Positions 38,978 to 49,971 of a stretch of 64,000 nt of DNA are shown here, in pieces. The stretch is from Diplocarpon mali. Lineage: Eukaryota; Ascomycota; Leotiomycetes; Helotiales; Drepanopezizaceae. Each line of letters begins with the position of its first letter. The first letter of the stretch is position 1. The translations under genes were made by a program, and so were the position numbers. Location: contig JAENRP010000099.1 in assembly GCA_024741835.1 (NCBI GenBank), positions 5,996 to 69,995 of the forward strand, in the 5' to 3' direction. Under the pieces are notes generated by a model. It saw only the letters and a program-made list of their open reading frames with translations, made no database searches and was not told the origin of the DNA.

Positions 38978-39799
38978 CCTTATGATGCTTGTAGCTGGAT
39001 TAGGTTGACTGAGGTTGTACTTGCAGATAACAAGAGTTGAAGAGCGAGAGGGTTTGCGTTAATTACACGACGGGAGATAATACTCCGTGGAATCGCAGAT
39101 AGAGTTCAGTTCGGCTTTCACAATTGAGGTGGGGGGGAGATCGAAGTGGAGTGAGGTTTGGCCCACCACCGATCCACGATAGGCGATCTGATCTGATCTG
39201 ATCTGAGAGTTTCTGGTCCTGGGCGATAGTTTTCGATTACCAAAGAAGGCAGAAATGAAGTCTTTGATATGACGCCAGACAGATTCCAGCTATGAAGCTG
39301 CTCCAGTCAGGTCGACGGTGTTGTTGAGATGGAAGAAGAGAAGAGAAATTGGAGAGGAAGTTAGGAGAAGGGATTGACTTGTTGCCACCGCGCGAATCCA
39401 AAAATTGACTTCATCAATGCAAACGCGAACCGCGCCTCGTCAACACGTGAGAGAAAGCGGGCCGGCCGCCTATCTGAGCCTTTTCATTGGGCCGAACCCC
39501 TACATAGGTCCCTGTTTCGGCGTTAAGATAACAGCTAGCGTATCTCAGACGCGGGTCATCTGCTGCTCCTAAATCAAATATCTTCCTCCTCTCCCTCACT
39601 CTCTTCATCTTCTCCTTTATCTTCTCGAACAGATCAGATCAACGATCTCTACCTCCTCACAGTTCTGTGACAGGACAGTGCAAAGACCAAAATCATATCT
39701 GAGTTTGTGATACATGATTCCCTTCCTTGGTGACGACATCACCAGCTCAGATTGAACAAGTAGATATCTCTACCACAAGTCAATTTGGAGCCATTGACC
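38978..39799. promoter_or_regulatory. Divergent promoter region shared by rad16 and rad7
   Basis: 822 bases lie between the two start codons. A GATCT pentanucleotide is repeated about four times at 39187-39208. Several pyrimidine-rich blocks lie near 39580-39630. No damage-response element was recognised. A shared promoter is inferred from the arrangement and from the partnership of the two products. Confidence 0.5.
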
Positions 39800-42396
39800 A
39801 TGTGCGAAACCCCTCATAAGCCGAACCCAACTTCACTCCTAGCTAACTTGATTTCAGGGCCCGAACAACGCGACAGAGCTTGCCTGCGGGTGGTGCATCT
39901 GCATCAGCATCAGCATCTGCATCAGCATCAGCATCTGCCTCTGTATCTGCATCAGCATCTGCATCAGCAAGCAGCAGTATACCAGCTTCAGCTCCATCTA
40001 CAGCTCCATCTACAGCTCCATCTACAGCTCCATCTACTAGTTATGCTAGCAATGGTACCGGAAACACTGCGGCAACTATAGCAACTCAAGTTGCCCGCCA
40101 TGTCCCCGTTGCCCGAAGCTTTAGACAGATCCATGGACCGTAAGCTTGTCCTCCTTGGTTGTTGGACAAGAGACAACTAGTGCTGACTGTTTTAGACAAT
40201 CCGCCTTGACGGATTTCCTTGCTGTGAGTTGGGATCTTTGTTTTTCTTGCATTTATTCCCTTGCTACTTGCGCCATCTGCATCTGCATACTCCTGTCCTC
40301 CTAATTCCTACTTCTGCTATTCCCTCCTCCTTTTTATTCCTATATCTGCCCCTTCCTGCTGCCTACTAACACTTTCTACCCTTACTCCTACCATTCTCCC
40401 TTGTCGCCCTCTTCGCCCTCTCAAACCCCTCCCCTCCCTACTTCCTCCCCTTCTCCCATTTCACACTTCCTTTACTCTCCTAAGTCCTACCTACACCCTA
40501 GTCCCACTCCCACTTACCACTCTAACCACCTCAGGCTTCTGGTATCAGTGCCCAACAAATCAGAATGGATGCAGTTGCACGACGTGCCGCCGCCGCCGCC
40601 GCTGCTCCCCCCCAAACCCTAGACACACCTGATGCGCCCTCCCCACACGCCGAATCGTCCAAGCGAAAGAAGGAAACCAAGGCGCAGGAGGCGAAGAGAA
40701 AGAAGGAGGAAGAGGTACGTGTATCCCGATACGAGCATTCGCTGCTGTTAGCATCACACAAGCCCTCGCTACAATTTCTCCTCGAACCATTCGTTACCTC
40801 CCTTTGCCAACCGTCGCTGACCTCGAGTAGAAAGCGATCGCCAAGATCAAGGCTTCGAAGACATTCCAGCGCAAACGCCGTCAGGTCGCACTCGACAGCG
40901 ATGCTTCCGGCGACGACGAGGCTGCTCGCGCCAACTTTGAACTACTCGGTGCTCCCATCCACGGCCAGATGGAGAACTGTGAAGTCTGTCGGAAGCGCTT
41001 CAGCGTCACTGCCTACACCAAGGCTGGTCCCGAGGGAGGTCTTCTGTGTTCCAAGTGCTGCACGAACATGGACCAGGAGGCTGGCGCGGCCCGCAAGAAG
41101 AGAAAGGTCGTGGCAGGACGAGCTCGACGTCAGATCCAGAGCAACCTCCTCGATGGCATCTATCCCGGAGCCAAGAGCCTCATGACACTCTGCGTCGAGG
41201 CCGTCGCGAAGCACGTTCACATGGCCGAGAGCTTTGGCGATCTACCCCCAGTCTTGGTCGACCGATTGGCTGCGATCCTCTCAAAGAAGTGGCTCCTAAA
41301 CTCCACCACCCTGGATCTGTTCCTCAGGCCCGGCGCTGATACCGTGACGGTCTACGATGGCTCCAAGTTGACTTCAGATGATTACATCCGTATCTTTCAA
41401 ATCGTCCCCACCATCAAGTACCTTCGTCTCAGAAACGCCATCCAGTTCAAGAACAAGGTCATGGACCACCTCCTCGGAACGACGGTCGAGCTTGAGAGTC
41501 TGAGCCTACACGGTGCAAACCTCATCGACGACGACCGTTGGAATCAGTTCCTGACCGAGAAGGGCGCTCACCTCAAGGCCTTGAAGGTCTACCACACAGA
41601 CGGTCACTTCGGCGACTCCCAGATCGAGCTCCTTATCAAGACAACCCCCCACCTCGAGCGCCTCAAGATCTCTCACAATCAGCAAGTAACCGACGCAGGT
41701 CTTTTCCACATCGCCTCCCTCCCAACCCTCAAGCACCTCTCCCTCGAGATCTACAAACCCACCACCACCGCCCCCTACGTCTCGATCGTCAACAGCATCG
41801 GCACCAACCTGCGCACCTTCTCACTCAGCACGGTCAACCACGTCTCTGACGAGCTCCTCGCTGCCATCCACACGCACTGCCAATCCCTGTTCAAGCTCCG
41901 CCTGACCGACAACGAGGTCCTCACCGATGCCGGCTTCGCTGCCCTCTTCACCGACTGGCGCAATCCTCCTCTCGTACACGTCGATCTGCACAAATGCCGC
42001 CACGTCGACGCCTCTGCACCCCGCGTCAACGCCTTCAACATCGGCCTCTGCTCAGCCGGCTTCACCGCACTCATGGCACACTCCGGCTCCGCGCTCCGCT
42101 ATCTGAACGTCCACTCCTGCCGCCACATCTCGCGCGAGGCCTTCGAGACCGTGTTCGCGTCCGGCTCCATCTACCCCGAGCTGCGAGAGGCGAACCTGAG
42201 TTTCTGCCAGGGCGTCAACGATTTGGTCGTCGGTCTCATCTTCCGCGCTTGCCCGCTGCTCAAGACGCTCAAGGTGTTTGGCAATTTCGGCGTGAGAGAT
42301 GTGCGGGTTCCCAAGGGCCGCATTCTGATTGGCGTCCCGAACGCGCTGGGCATGCAGATTGAAGGAACGGATGAGGGTGACGGGAGGGTTATCTAG
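39800..42396 (+). CDS. rad7: DNA repair leucine-rich-repeat protein Rad7
   Basis: Five exons are proposed: 39800-39801 (AT), 39858-40139, 40196-40223 (28 bases), 40535-40714 and 40831-42396, giving 685 residues. Rad7 pairs with Rad16 in global-genome excision repair. The model begins MARTTRQSLPAGG, with the start codon split by a 56-base intron (branch GCTAAC, acceptor TTTCAG). A Ser-Ala repeat (about residues 14-41) and an APST repeat (about 44-60) come next. The conserved HGPQSALTDFLAASGISAQQIR is restored only by splicing two introns. A Lys/Glu-rich segment and a zinc-binding CxxC pair (NCEVCRKRF, LLCSKC, about 213-240) lead into leucine-rich repeats of the AMN1/F-box-like type up to the C-terminus. 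The family assignment is firm from exon 3 onward. The first exon is an inference, supported by the lack of any in-frame ATG before HGPQS. Confidence 0.9.
39802..39857 (+). other. rad7: Putative intron splitting the rad7 start codon
   Basis: A 56-base GT-AG intron (GTGCGA donor, CTAGCTAAC branch region, GATTTCAG acceptor) would join AT to G and put the ATG in frame with the repeat-rich N-terminus of Rad7. The donor is weaker than consensus. The same AT|G arrangement occurs in pre1 of this window. Confidence 0.6.
39892..40035 (+). repeat. rad7: In-frame hexamer and dodecamer repeats in rad7
   Basis: GCATCA/GCATCT hexamers (about 39892-39967) encode Ser-Ala repeats. Four copies of a 12-base unit (GCTCCATCTACA, about 39985-40033) encode Ala-Pro-Ser-Thr. 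Both unit lengths are multiples of three, so copy-number change would keep the reading frame. Confidence 0.8.
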
Positions 42397-44323
42397 ACCC
42401 GTTTCCCCGCGTCTGCTACTCTTGAACATATTTGAGGCTTGAGGGTGTCCGACTGGTATCACCCTTGATGACTGGCGTATGGGATTTGGTTGGGATTTCT
42501 GGATGGCGAATCTGGATCTTCTAGGCGGGTCTGCATTTAGGATGGAAAGGCGCACATACCCATACTCATGACAGGTAGATGTCGCTAGTACACCTGGCGT
42601 CCCAGCCCGGCCTTGCTTTGCCGTATGTAATCCAAACGGAATACGTCTGCTCATTGGTCTCATTGTATCTGCTTCTCCTTGAGATACGCATCTGCTACTC
42701 GTTGCGTCGTTCTGGCCTGAAGCGCGTAGTCCCTGAAGGTCAGGCGCCAAACCAGACAGCCTTCTGCTGGGTTATCCATCAGATTCGAACACATGGTATC
42801 CTACCATTCAACGGACGGCGGCCTGGGCTCTGCGAGATCCCTCTCTGTTTTTCTCTCTCTCTTCTAGGAAATCCAACGCCAGGGAAGTAGGTCATGCTAG
42901 ACATCAAGTCAAGCACCGTGGCCGCAGCGGGTGGATGTTTTCTCCCTCACCCTCTCATGCTTCCTTCACCTACCCTGCTTCTTTTCGTTTCTTTCTATTC
43001 CTTCTTCCATCTTTCTCCCCCCCACCTCCTCCCTCTCTTTTCCTACTCTCGACGTCTTTCTTTCTTTCTTTCTTTCCTCCTTCTTCCCATCGCAAACCCC
43101 CCTTCACATCTTGAGCTGTCCTGTCCCAGTCTTGGTTCCAGTTCTGGGCGTGATCTGGATCTGATAACGGCGCGTGCGTACTCGGTGGGTGGTGGTCGTC
43201 TGCTACGGCTTGATGGGGTGTTGTCTACTTGTCACTCGGTCGATTCGTCTCGGCACGAACTTCACGCTTGTCTAGGCATCAGGGAGGAGGGAGGAGGGAG
43301 CAGAGGACGCGGGAGTGCACAGGAGACGAGAGCGAAACTGACGCTGGGCATACAGATCTGGGAGTTCATTCTGGCTTTGCCTGAGTAGGTGGGTTAAACA
43401 ACCCTCCCCCCCCTCCCCAGGACGCAAGCGCTTTTTGGTTTAGGTATTGGAGACATATCGCTGCGCAGTGAGGACCTCGCCAGTGGAGTTGACAAACAGA
43501 GCCTCCCGACATGTGAAGCTCGGCACACATGCTTTGGATCAAGTGTTGCAGGCTTCTCGTCACCAGTTGGATGATCCCCCTGGCTTCAGAACAAGACATG
43601 TGGTCCGTAGTCGTGAGCGCTCATCTGTAAAGGCTATCCTTGTGCGTGAAACAGCCGTCGGGCTGATATCAGTTGGCGGTTGCTCTACGATATCTTGTTC
43701 CTAGGTACCCCCCTCTCCTCTCCTCTCCTCTAGCCTACCTCACCAGAGCCAGCCGCTTGTAGAATCATATCATTGTCGCCGGCACCGTATCTACCCACCA
43801 TCATCCGCGGCAGGACAGCTAAGCAGGGCAGAGACAAACTACATGCAGTCGCAGATGCGTTCTCGGCCCGGATGTCAGAGAGCGAGTTCAGAAAGCGTTA
43901 TATTGCAGTGCGGCGGGGTAAGAAAGTCCATCTGCCCCAAGGCAAATGTCGAATACTATGAACCGGGAATAAACCAGGGCAAAAAACGACCGGCGGCCTG
44001 GCCAGTGTGGAAAGACCTCATGTCATCTGACTTATTGACCCTTTGCAGCTCTGCCATGCTGATGAGTACAGCAGTTTTAATCCACGAAAAGCTAGCAAGA
44101 CCAATTCTACAAATCTTGCAGTCATTGATATCAATTGCCATTCATTGCCGTGCTACCACTCATTGCCATTCTACTAGTCACTGCCATGCTACCATTCATT
44201 GCCGTGCCACCATTCGCTGCCCCGAAGCCAACTAGTCGCCTGCCCTCAAGATGCACAGTACCCCATGAAACGCTCTCTTGCCATATGATAACCCGCATCG
44301 AGACTCAAAGTCCAGAGTCCGAT
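42397..44323. other. Intergenic region between rad7 and the sugar transporter gene
   Basis: No supported gene. It includes a CTTT repeat (about 43060-43080) in a pyrimidine-rich block, and an imperfect minisatellite at about 44130-44225 built from ATTGCCGTGCTACCA-like units. Short frames here lack family resemblance. Confidence 0.5.
44130..44225. repeat. Imperfect minisatellite (CATTGCC/GCTACCA units)
   Basis: Repeated phrases CATTGCCGTGCTACCA, CATTGCCATTCTACTA, CACTGCCATGCTACCA and CATTGCCGTGCCACCA follow one another with a period of about 16 bases. It lies just beyond the 3' end of the transporter gene. Confidence 0.65.
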
Positions 44324-46276
44324 TTATACAGGCGACGCAAGCGGGCCACTCACTGCCCCACTGGTCCCTGGAGCTTCATGGCTGCCCTTGGGCACCGCAC
44401 CGTCACCAGCCGAGCCAGGCTCCCTGCCCTTGCCCTTGCCCTTCACCTCGTTGTGCCTTCTGCCACGGCGATGTCTCGTTGGACTCAGAGTCACCGTTTC
44501 CGCAACAAGGTCCACAGTCGCCGCAGCAAAATGGCGAGCAGAGATCTTCTTGCCAAACAGCAAATCCAGCTCAGCGTACCCCCGCCGCCTGGACTCCGGA
44601 AGCCGGAAATACATCCAGACGACGGCAATCGCGCAGAGACCGGCATAGAAGAACCCAGTGAATGCTCCCCAGTTCCAGCCTTCGGGCTTAGCCGTGAGTT
44701 GGTAGGCGGTCAAGATGCTGACGACGATGCTGCCGAGGTTGTACTGCATGCGGGCGAGGGCGATGGTCTTGGACTTGAGGCGAGACGAAGGCATCTCCGA
44801 GATGATCGAGTAGCAGACCGGGCCGATGGTGAGGTTGTAGACAAAGGTGTAGACCAGGAGCATGGACGAAGTTGCCCACTGACCACCAGTGCCTGCAGAG
44901 AGCCCGGTGAAGCCGATGATCATGAGAAGGGCGAAGAGAGCGCAGCCACCAGCGAGGTAGATGGTTCGGCGTCCGAAGCGGTTCATGAGCCCCATGGCAC
45001 ATAGGCTTGCAAGGATGCCAACGACGTACTGGCCACAACCGAGCTGGTAAGCGCGCTCGGCTGTGATGCCATTGCGGATGTAGAAATACGTCCCAAAGTA
45101 CATCATAGTAGAGCCCACAAACGTTTGCGACAGCCAGGAACAACCGACCACTTCGGTGCGGCGAAGATCAACGCCCCTGAAGCAATCCAGGTACGATGAG
45201 CCAGCAGAGCTCTTCTTCTCCATCTCATCTGTGTACCGGTACATGGCGATGGTATCGTCACCGTTGAAGCCCGGGTAATGACCAGATGCAAGACGAAGAA
45301 GAGCTGCCCTGGCGGCCTCGGCGTTGCCCTTGCGAACATGGTACCACGGGGATTCGGGCGAAAAGTAGACAGCGGGTAAGGCAAAGACAAAGAACGCCCA
45401 TTCTGCGTAGGGGGTAGTCAGCAATAGTCAAGATGCCACCAGGACGCGAAAGCGACCAGAAGGGTAGCATAATCAAGAAAACCGATCGGGATCCTTCACT
45501 CACGAATAGCAAACGGGATTTTGTAGGCCCATTGGTCCTCCCTGAACACGAAACGCGCCAAGACGAGTTGACAGATCAATTGACCCAGCAGCCAGCAAAT
45601 ATTGACCGAGGTGGCAAGAATCCCCCGGATTGCTTGGGGCAAGACCTCAGACGAGTATGTGGGCGCGATGGTTTGGAAAGCGCCCCATGGAATACCCGCA
45701 ACGACTCTGTTCAAAAAGTAAGCAGAGATCATGACGGCTTCGTGGACGGGGGTCAGCGTACAGGCTCACAACAAGGACCTCAGGGCTCTCCGCGAAGAAG
45801 GGGATAAACACTGCGGCAATCATGAAAGCAAGACTGCACATCATCGTCTTCCGAAACCCCCAGACGTCCACGAGACTTCCGCTGATTAACAAGCCGACAA
45901 TCTCGCCGCCGACGGGTGCGATTTCCATCGCAGATTTCCAACGCGCCGGAACGTCCCACTTTCCGTCCACACAGACGCCAAACTTCTCGTTGAAGGACTC
46001 TTGGGCGAAGAGAGAGTTTGTCAGGGCGGATCCAAAGCCTTCGCCCACGATCGAGACGAGAACCACCACAACCGAAATGATCGCTCTTCGAAACAGCTTT
46101 ACCGCCTCCCAGAAGGGCATATCGCGTTCGAGCTGGGTGGCCCGCTCCGCAGCGGCAGCAATCTCATTGAGATCGATAGGTCCAGCCAGTGGAAGTCCGC
46201 CCTCCAAACCCTGAAGTTCGATGCCGGCGCTGCCGTTATTCACAGCGGCCGACTCGACTCTCGAAGTTGGAGACAT
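44324..46276 (-). CDS. MFS sugar transporter, alpha-glucoside (maltose) permease type
   Basis: Three exons: 46276-45762, 45706-45504 and 45402-44324, giving 598 residues. Proton-coupled sugar uptake at the plasma membrane is the family role. The protein has an N-terminal cytosolic stretch (MSPTSRVESAAVNNGS...), about twelve hydrophobic segments, and sugar-porter signatures: GSLVDVWGFRKTM in the loop between helices 2 and 3, SLVVAGIPWGAFQTIAPTYSSEVLPQAIRG (PESPR-equivalent region follows as YFSPESPWYHVRKG), and MNRFGRRTIYLAGG between helices 8 and 9. IPWGxFQT and PxxSSExxPxxLRG-like strings are characteristic of the fungal maltose/alpha-glucoside permeases. The C-terminal tail is long, Gly/Lys-rich and cytosolic. 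The first donor was chosen at GTACGC (45761) because it alone restores frame with the next exon. A GH13 maltase lies 3.7 kb away in divergent orientation, supporting an alpha-glucoside substrate. Confidence 0.88.
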
Positions 46277-46382
46277 ACTTGGATCCGAGAGAAGAGTTGA
46301 CGGTGAAAGAAGATTTGACGGCGACAGCCGAGTTGACGGTGGTGAAGTAGGAGGTGCCGGTAATGCAGCCGCTCTGATTCGG

Positions 46383-46396
46383 CGGTGATGCGTAGG
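46383..46396 (+). promoter_or_regulatory. CGG-N8-AGG candidate AmyR-type site near the transporter gene
   Basis: CGGTGATGCGTAGG lies 107 bases before the transporter start, read on the strand opposite to the gene. Aspergillus AmyR is known to bind CGGN8(C/A)GG. A match of this looseness is expected by chance about once per kilobase, so the support is weak. Confidence 0.3.
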
Positions 46397-49300
46397 TGTG
46401 TCGATATGGAGAATCGACGAGGAAGAGTTGAGTTGATTGAGATATCTAGATTCCTAGATGCTCAGACAGTGGAGTATGGAAATTGAACGAATAAGCTGAT
46501 GGAGATGAGCTGTGGGAGAAGTCCAGAGGGGAGCGAGCAGACCCTTATATAGACAGAGGATGAGGGTTGCCGGCTAGTGCGGACCATTGTGCGAGGCAAG
46601 AACGAGTGCGAAGGCAAGAGAACTTGTGAAAGGCAAGAGAGAGACAACCGCAAACTGACGAACGAGCAGCAACTTGAGTAGCCGCGGTCGAAAGACCAGC
46701 CAGATGCGGCAAGGTACGCCTCACCCGAGAACAAGCTCTGGAGTGCTCTTCCCGAGACTATACTCGGCTCAGTTCGCGAGAAACATTAGTAAGGATTTGC
46801 TACAGCAAGTCCAGCCTTCAACATGAAGTAATGCAGTCATGACTTCGGGAAGCGGTCTCCACAGGCGATTGAATGACTCTGGGCCTCAGGGTCATGACAG
46901 CCGAGCTGCTGGAGAGAAGAAGCGTCATTTTGTCTGCTAGCTGCCATGACGCAGGGAGACCCGCCCCCAGTGGAGCGCAAGAAATACCAATATAACAGAG
47001 AGCAGAGATTTTGATTCCAATCTCAGGGCTGATGCGAATCCACAAACATGGAGTCGTTCGGTCCAGGGAGGTTCATCCTCTGCCGATGATCGTGACATGA
47101 CGGCACCACTTGGTAAGGGTTCCAAAATCTGGGAATAGCTTCATGTCAACAAACATCCAGATCATCTGGAGCTGGCTCGCCGCTCGACCGAGCTACCGCT
47201 AGATCTGCTCGTGATGCTGTCTGCTGGTCGATGACGACAAGAGGATCTTGTCTAAGAATGCTTCGAGGCAGGCGCGGAAGAGTGATTGGGATTTGCCCCC
47301 AACTACTTCGTGTCGTGGCCGTCATGCAGGTGGCTCATTGAGCTTGCGAATAACCTCAGCGGGGGCATGCCATAGTATGAGCGCCGGAGTGTGTCAGCGG
47401 GCTTGTAATAGCCAATGCGGATTTCATCTCGTCGTCACACATTCTGCCTCGGCGGAAATAGCAAAAGGCCTGGCTCAAGAGCGTCATGGATATCGCCAGG
47501 TCAAATACCTCGCGCTGGAGGGCTCTGGTAATCTTGTGCAGGCTTTGATGCTGCTATGCGTCCGCTGGCCCGAGGCATGCAATCCGGACATGGTTGCTCG
47601 ACACATTGAATGAGCCGAAGTAGACGTAGCTTTGGTGTATTATTGAGTCAATTGTACATAAGTCTCTACTTTCGCAACTCTTGTATTCGGCAGAAGAAAC
47701 TGTAGGGATTAGAAAGCATCATTTCTCCAAGAAGCCGGATAGAGAGATGAGGTGCCTCGGAGTGACCAACAGGCCGACCTCTAAGCGAGATCACAGAACT
47801 GCTCTGGAACATCAACAAAAGCGTTCTTGGCTTAGGCGTTCGGCCTCTTCAGCACCGCGCATATTTCCGGTTTCCACAAAACAATGATACCTCATGATCA
47901 CTGCTGCCATACTACCCTCAAGAGAATTTCCGTCAAATCAATAACACGTGTGCCCACGAACCGCGTTACTATTATCAGCCACTTCAAGCAGATCGGAAAG
48001 CTGTACACTGGAATCCAGGGAGTCCCCCCAGAGCTTGACAGAACTCAGGCCAAGTGGAAGAGCTTCGTGCTGGGCAGTGTGGATGCTTCCTAGGCAGCTG
48101 GCGATTTTTCGTAGCTTGAGGTCTAGACCACCACTGTGAAAGAACAGCCTCGGGATAGAAAGCATTCTCCGTGCCGGGGTTGATATCGTAGTTCCGACGT
48201 GTCCAGATCACCCACATCCGATTGTTTGGCCGTCTCGAGCATTGGACCAGAACAAGCTGTATTGGCCACTCTCTCATCTCTGCATCTCTCTTGGGAGAAA
48301 AGCTTTCCTTGGATTCGTGCTGACGGAGATGCCTCACGCTGAACTACAGCCCCGGAGTCATATTCGCCAAACTGATGAAGCATTGGGAGAAGATAGCATT
48401 CTGATACTAGGGGCAACCGCCAAATTTTTCTTCCCATCTCTCTCGCTCCGAGGCCTTTCGCGCAAAGATTCATTATCCTTCCTATGGCTTTTTACGAAGT
48501 TCCGGCAGATCAGTATCGGAAAAGAAAACTATGTCGGTAAGCGGCGGCTCAGTGAGCGATGTTGGTCCTGATGTAGGTAGGAATACCGGATGGAAGTTCA
48601 GTCGGGTCGGTTCCCTTTCCATTCCCTCTTTGCATAGTACTCTTTCCCAATATCTGAATAAGGCATACTGGCGACAACTCCTCGGTAGGGAGTAGGTACC
48701 ACTTTCCCAGCGCCTCCCCCAACACGTATCATTGTCTTTCCAGACCCAGGGTGTTGTCTGTAACTGAATATGCAGAATACACCAGCCATATTGTCAATCA
48801 TTTCCTCCACCTACCCTCTACCAGCGGCTAGCAAGGTCCGTTTCTTGCTGGCTTCGTAAGAAGCCAAGATGGGTCGCTTGTCCGGTTCCAGGTTCCTCCT
48901 CGGGCATCCCGGATGTCATGCCTCCATCTGTGGCGAACGGAGCGATGAGCGTATACGCTCATTCCTCGTGGTATTCCTCCGTAGCAAAGGGATCCCCCAA
49001 TCTGGGACAGCGGAGTTGCCAGATTATAGATTTCCCCTGAGGGTGGGGTACGCGAGATGGAGAATACTCGTAAAAGAGCCTGCCTTGGGGACAACAGATG
49101 ATGCTGGATATAGGTCTCGAGACGCCATGCCATGCTGGGGATAAGGCCAAGTCTGTGAGCCGACTGAGTCCTCCGCGGCTCGTGGCAGACTGCTGCGACT
49201 CGACATGGCTTAAGCTGGTGGAGGTGCATCGGCAGCATCGCTCAATCTCGAGCTCCTGTCGTCGTGAGATCCTCGTGACATGCACTTTGCACGACAACTG

Positions 49301-49636
49301 GAGCGGCATCTCCCCTTTTTAGCATTTGACGAGACCCTCGGCCAAACATCCTCTCGGATATGGGGCCTTGAAGGGAGAACCTGAGGGGCATCGTCAACGC
49401 AGTGCTGTCTGGATCACGTCACGTGTAGCACGTGACGAGGCAAGCCCCGCGAAAGATTTCGCGAGTATTTCAACGACATGCCGCCCCCTGCGGCCAACTC
49501 CCTACTCACATCCAGCACCCCTACTGCGTTGACTTTCTTCGGTCCACCAATTATTGTTCGAGAGGTCGTTCTCCGCACTGTGTTCGGACGTATATTCATG
49601 GCTTTCCCCCGCGCTCCAAAGTCTGGAGCAGCGGTC

Positions 49637-49650
49637 CGGGACTCCTACGG
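49637..49650 (+). promoter_or_regulatory. CGG-N8-CGG candidate AmyR-type site upstream of maltase
   Basis: CGGGACTCCTACGG is the full direct-repeat form of the AmyR consensus and lies 322 bases before the maltase ATG, in the same orientation. An inverted CGG-N8-CCG follows at 49712-49725. Both would suit a Zn2Cys6 regulator, though neither is proof. Confidence 0.4.
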
Positions 49651-49841
49651 TGGGGAAAGTAACCAGAAATAGTGATTTCAGTCTTTTCGTAGGTGACTTG
49701 GCCTCACATGACGGATCCTGCACCGTCGGTCTTCATTCTGTCGTTCCTCTCAAGATGCAAGGTACCGCCTGCTTGTTACTTGCGTGGGCTTTGAGTTAAT
49801 CGAGCAAAACAGGCAGACCTCATCGGTTGTTCCTCCCCCAG

Positions 49842-49849
49842 TATTTATA
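49842..49849 (+). promoter_or_regulatory. TATA-like element of the maltase gene
   Basis: TATTTATA lies 122 bases upstream of the maltase ATG in a pyrimidine-rich setting, a position compatible with a leader of about 90 bases. Confidence 0.45.
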
Positions 49850-49971
49850 CCATGGCCCCCCGTTGCTTCGTCCTCTCAATGTCTTCTACTTCCTAGCCCT
49901 TGCTTCTCCTTTACAATCCTATCAATTCAGAACGTATACCAGGGCCTCGGCACAATCCTGCGTCCTGTACA

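Larger units (their letters stand above)
46277..49971. other. Long spacer between transporter and maltase genes
   Basis: About 3.7 kb between two divergent genes with no frame above about 136 codons and no family resemblance. I looked for a zinc-cluster regulator, which often accompanies such genes, and found none. The two ends should carry the promoters. Candidate sugar-regulator sites are listed separately. Confidence 0.5.

Noticed and set aside
42760..42810. GATTCGAAC-like string suggesting a tRNA T-loop on the minus strand
   Set aside because: No matching A-box, acceptor stem or anticodon arm could be folded around it.
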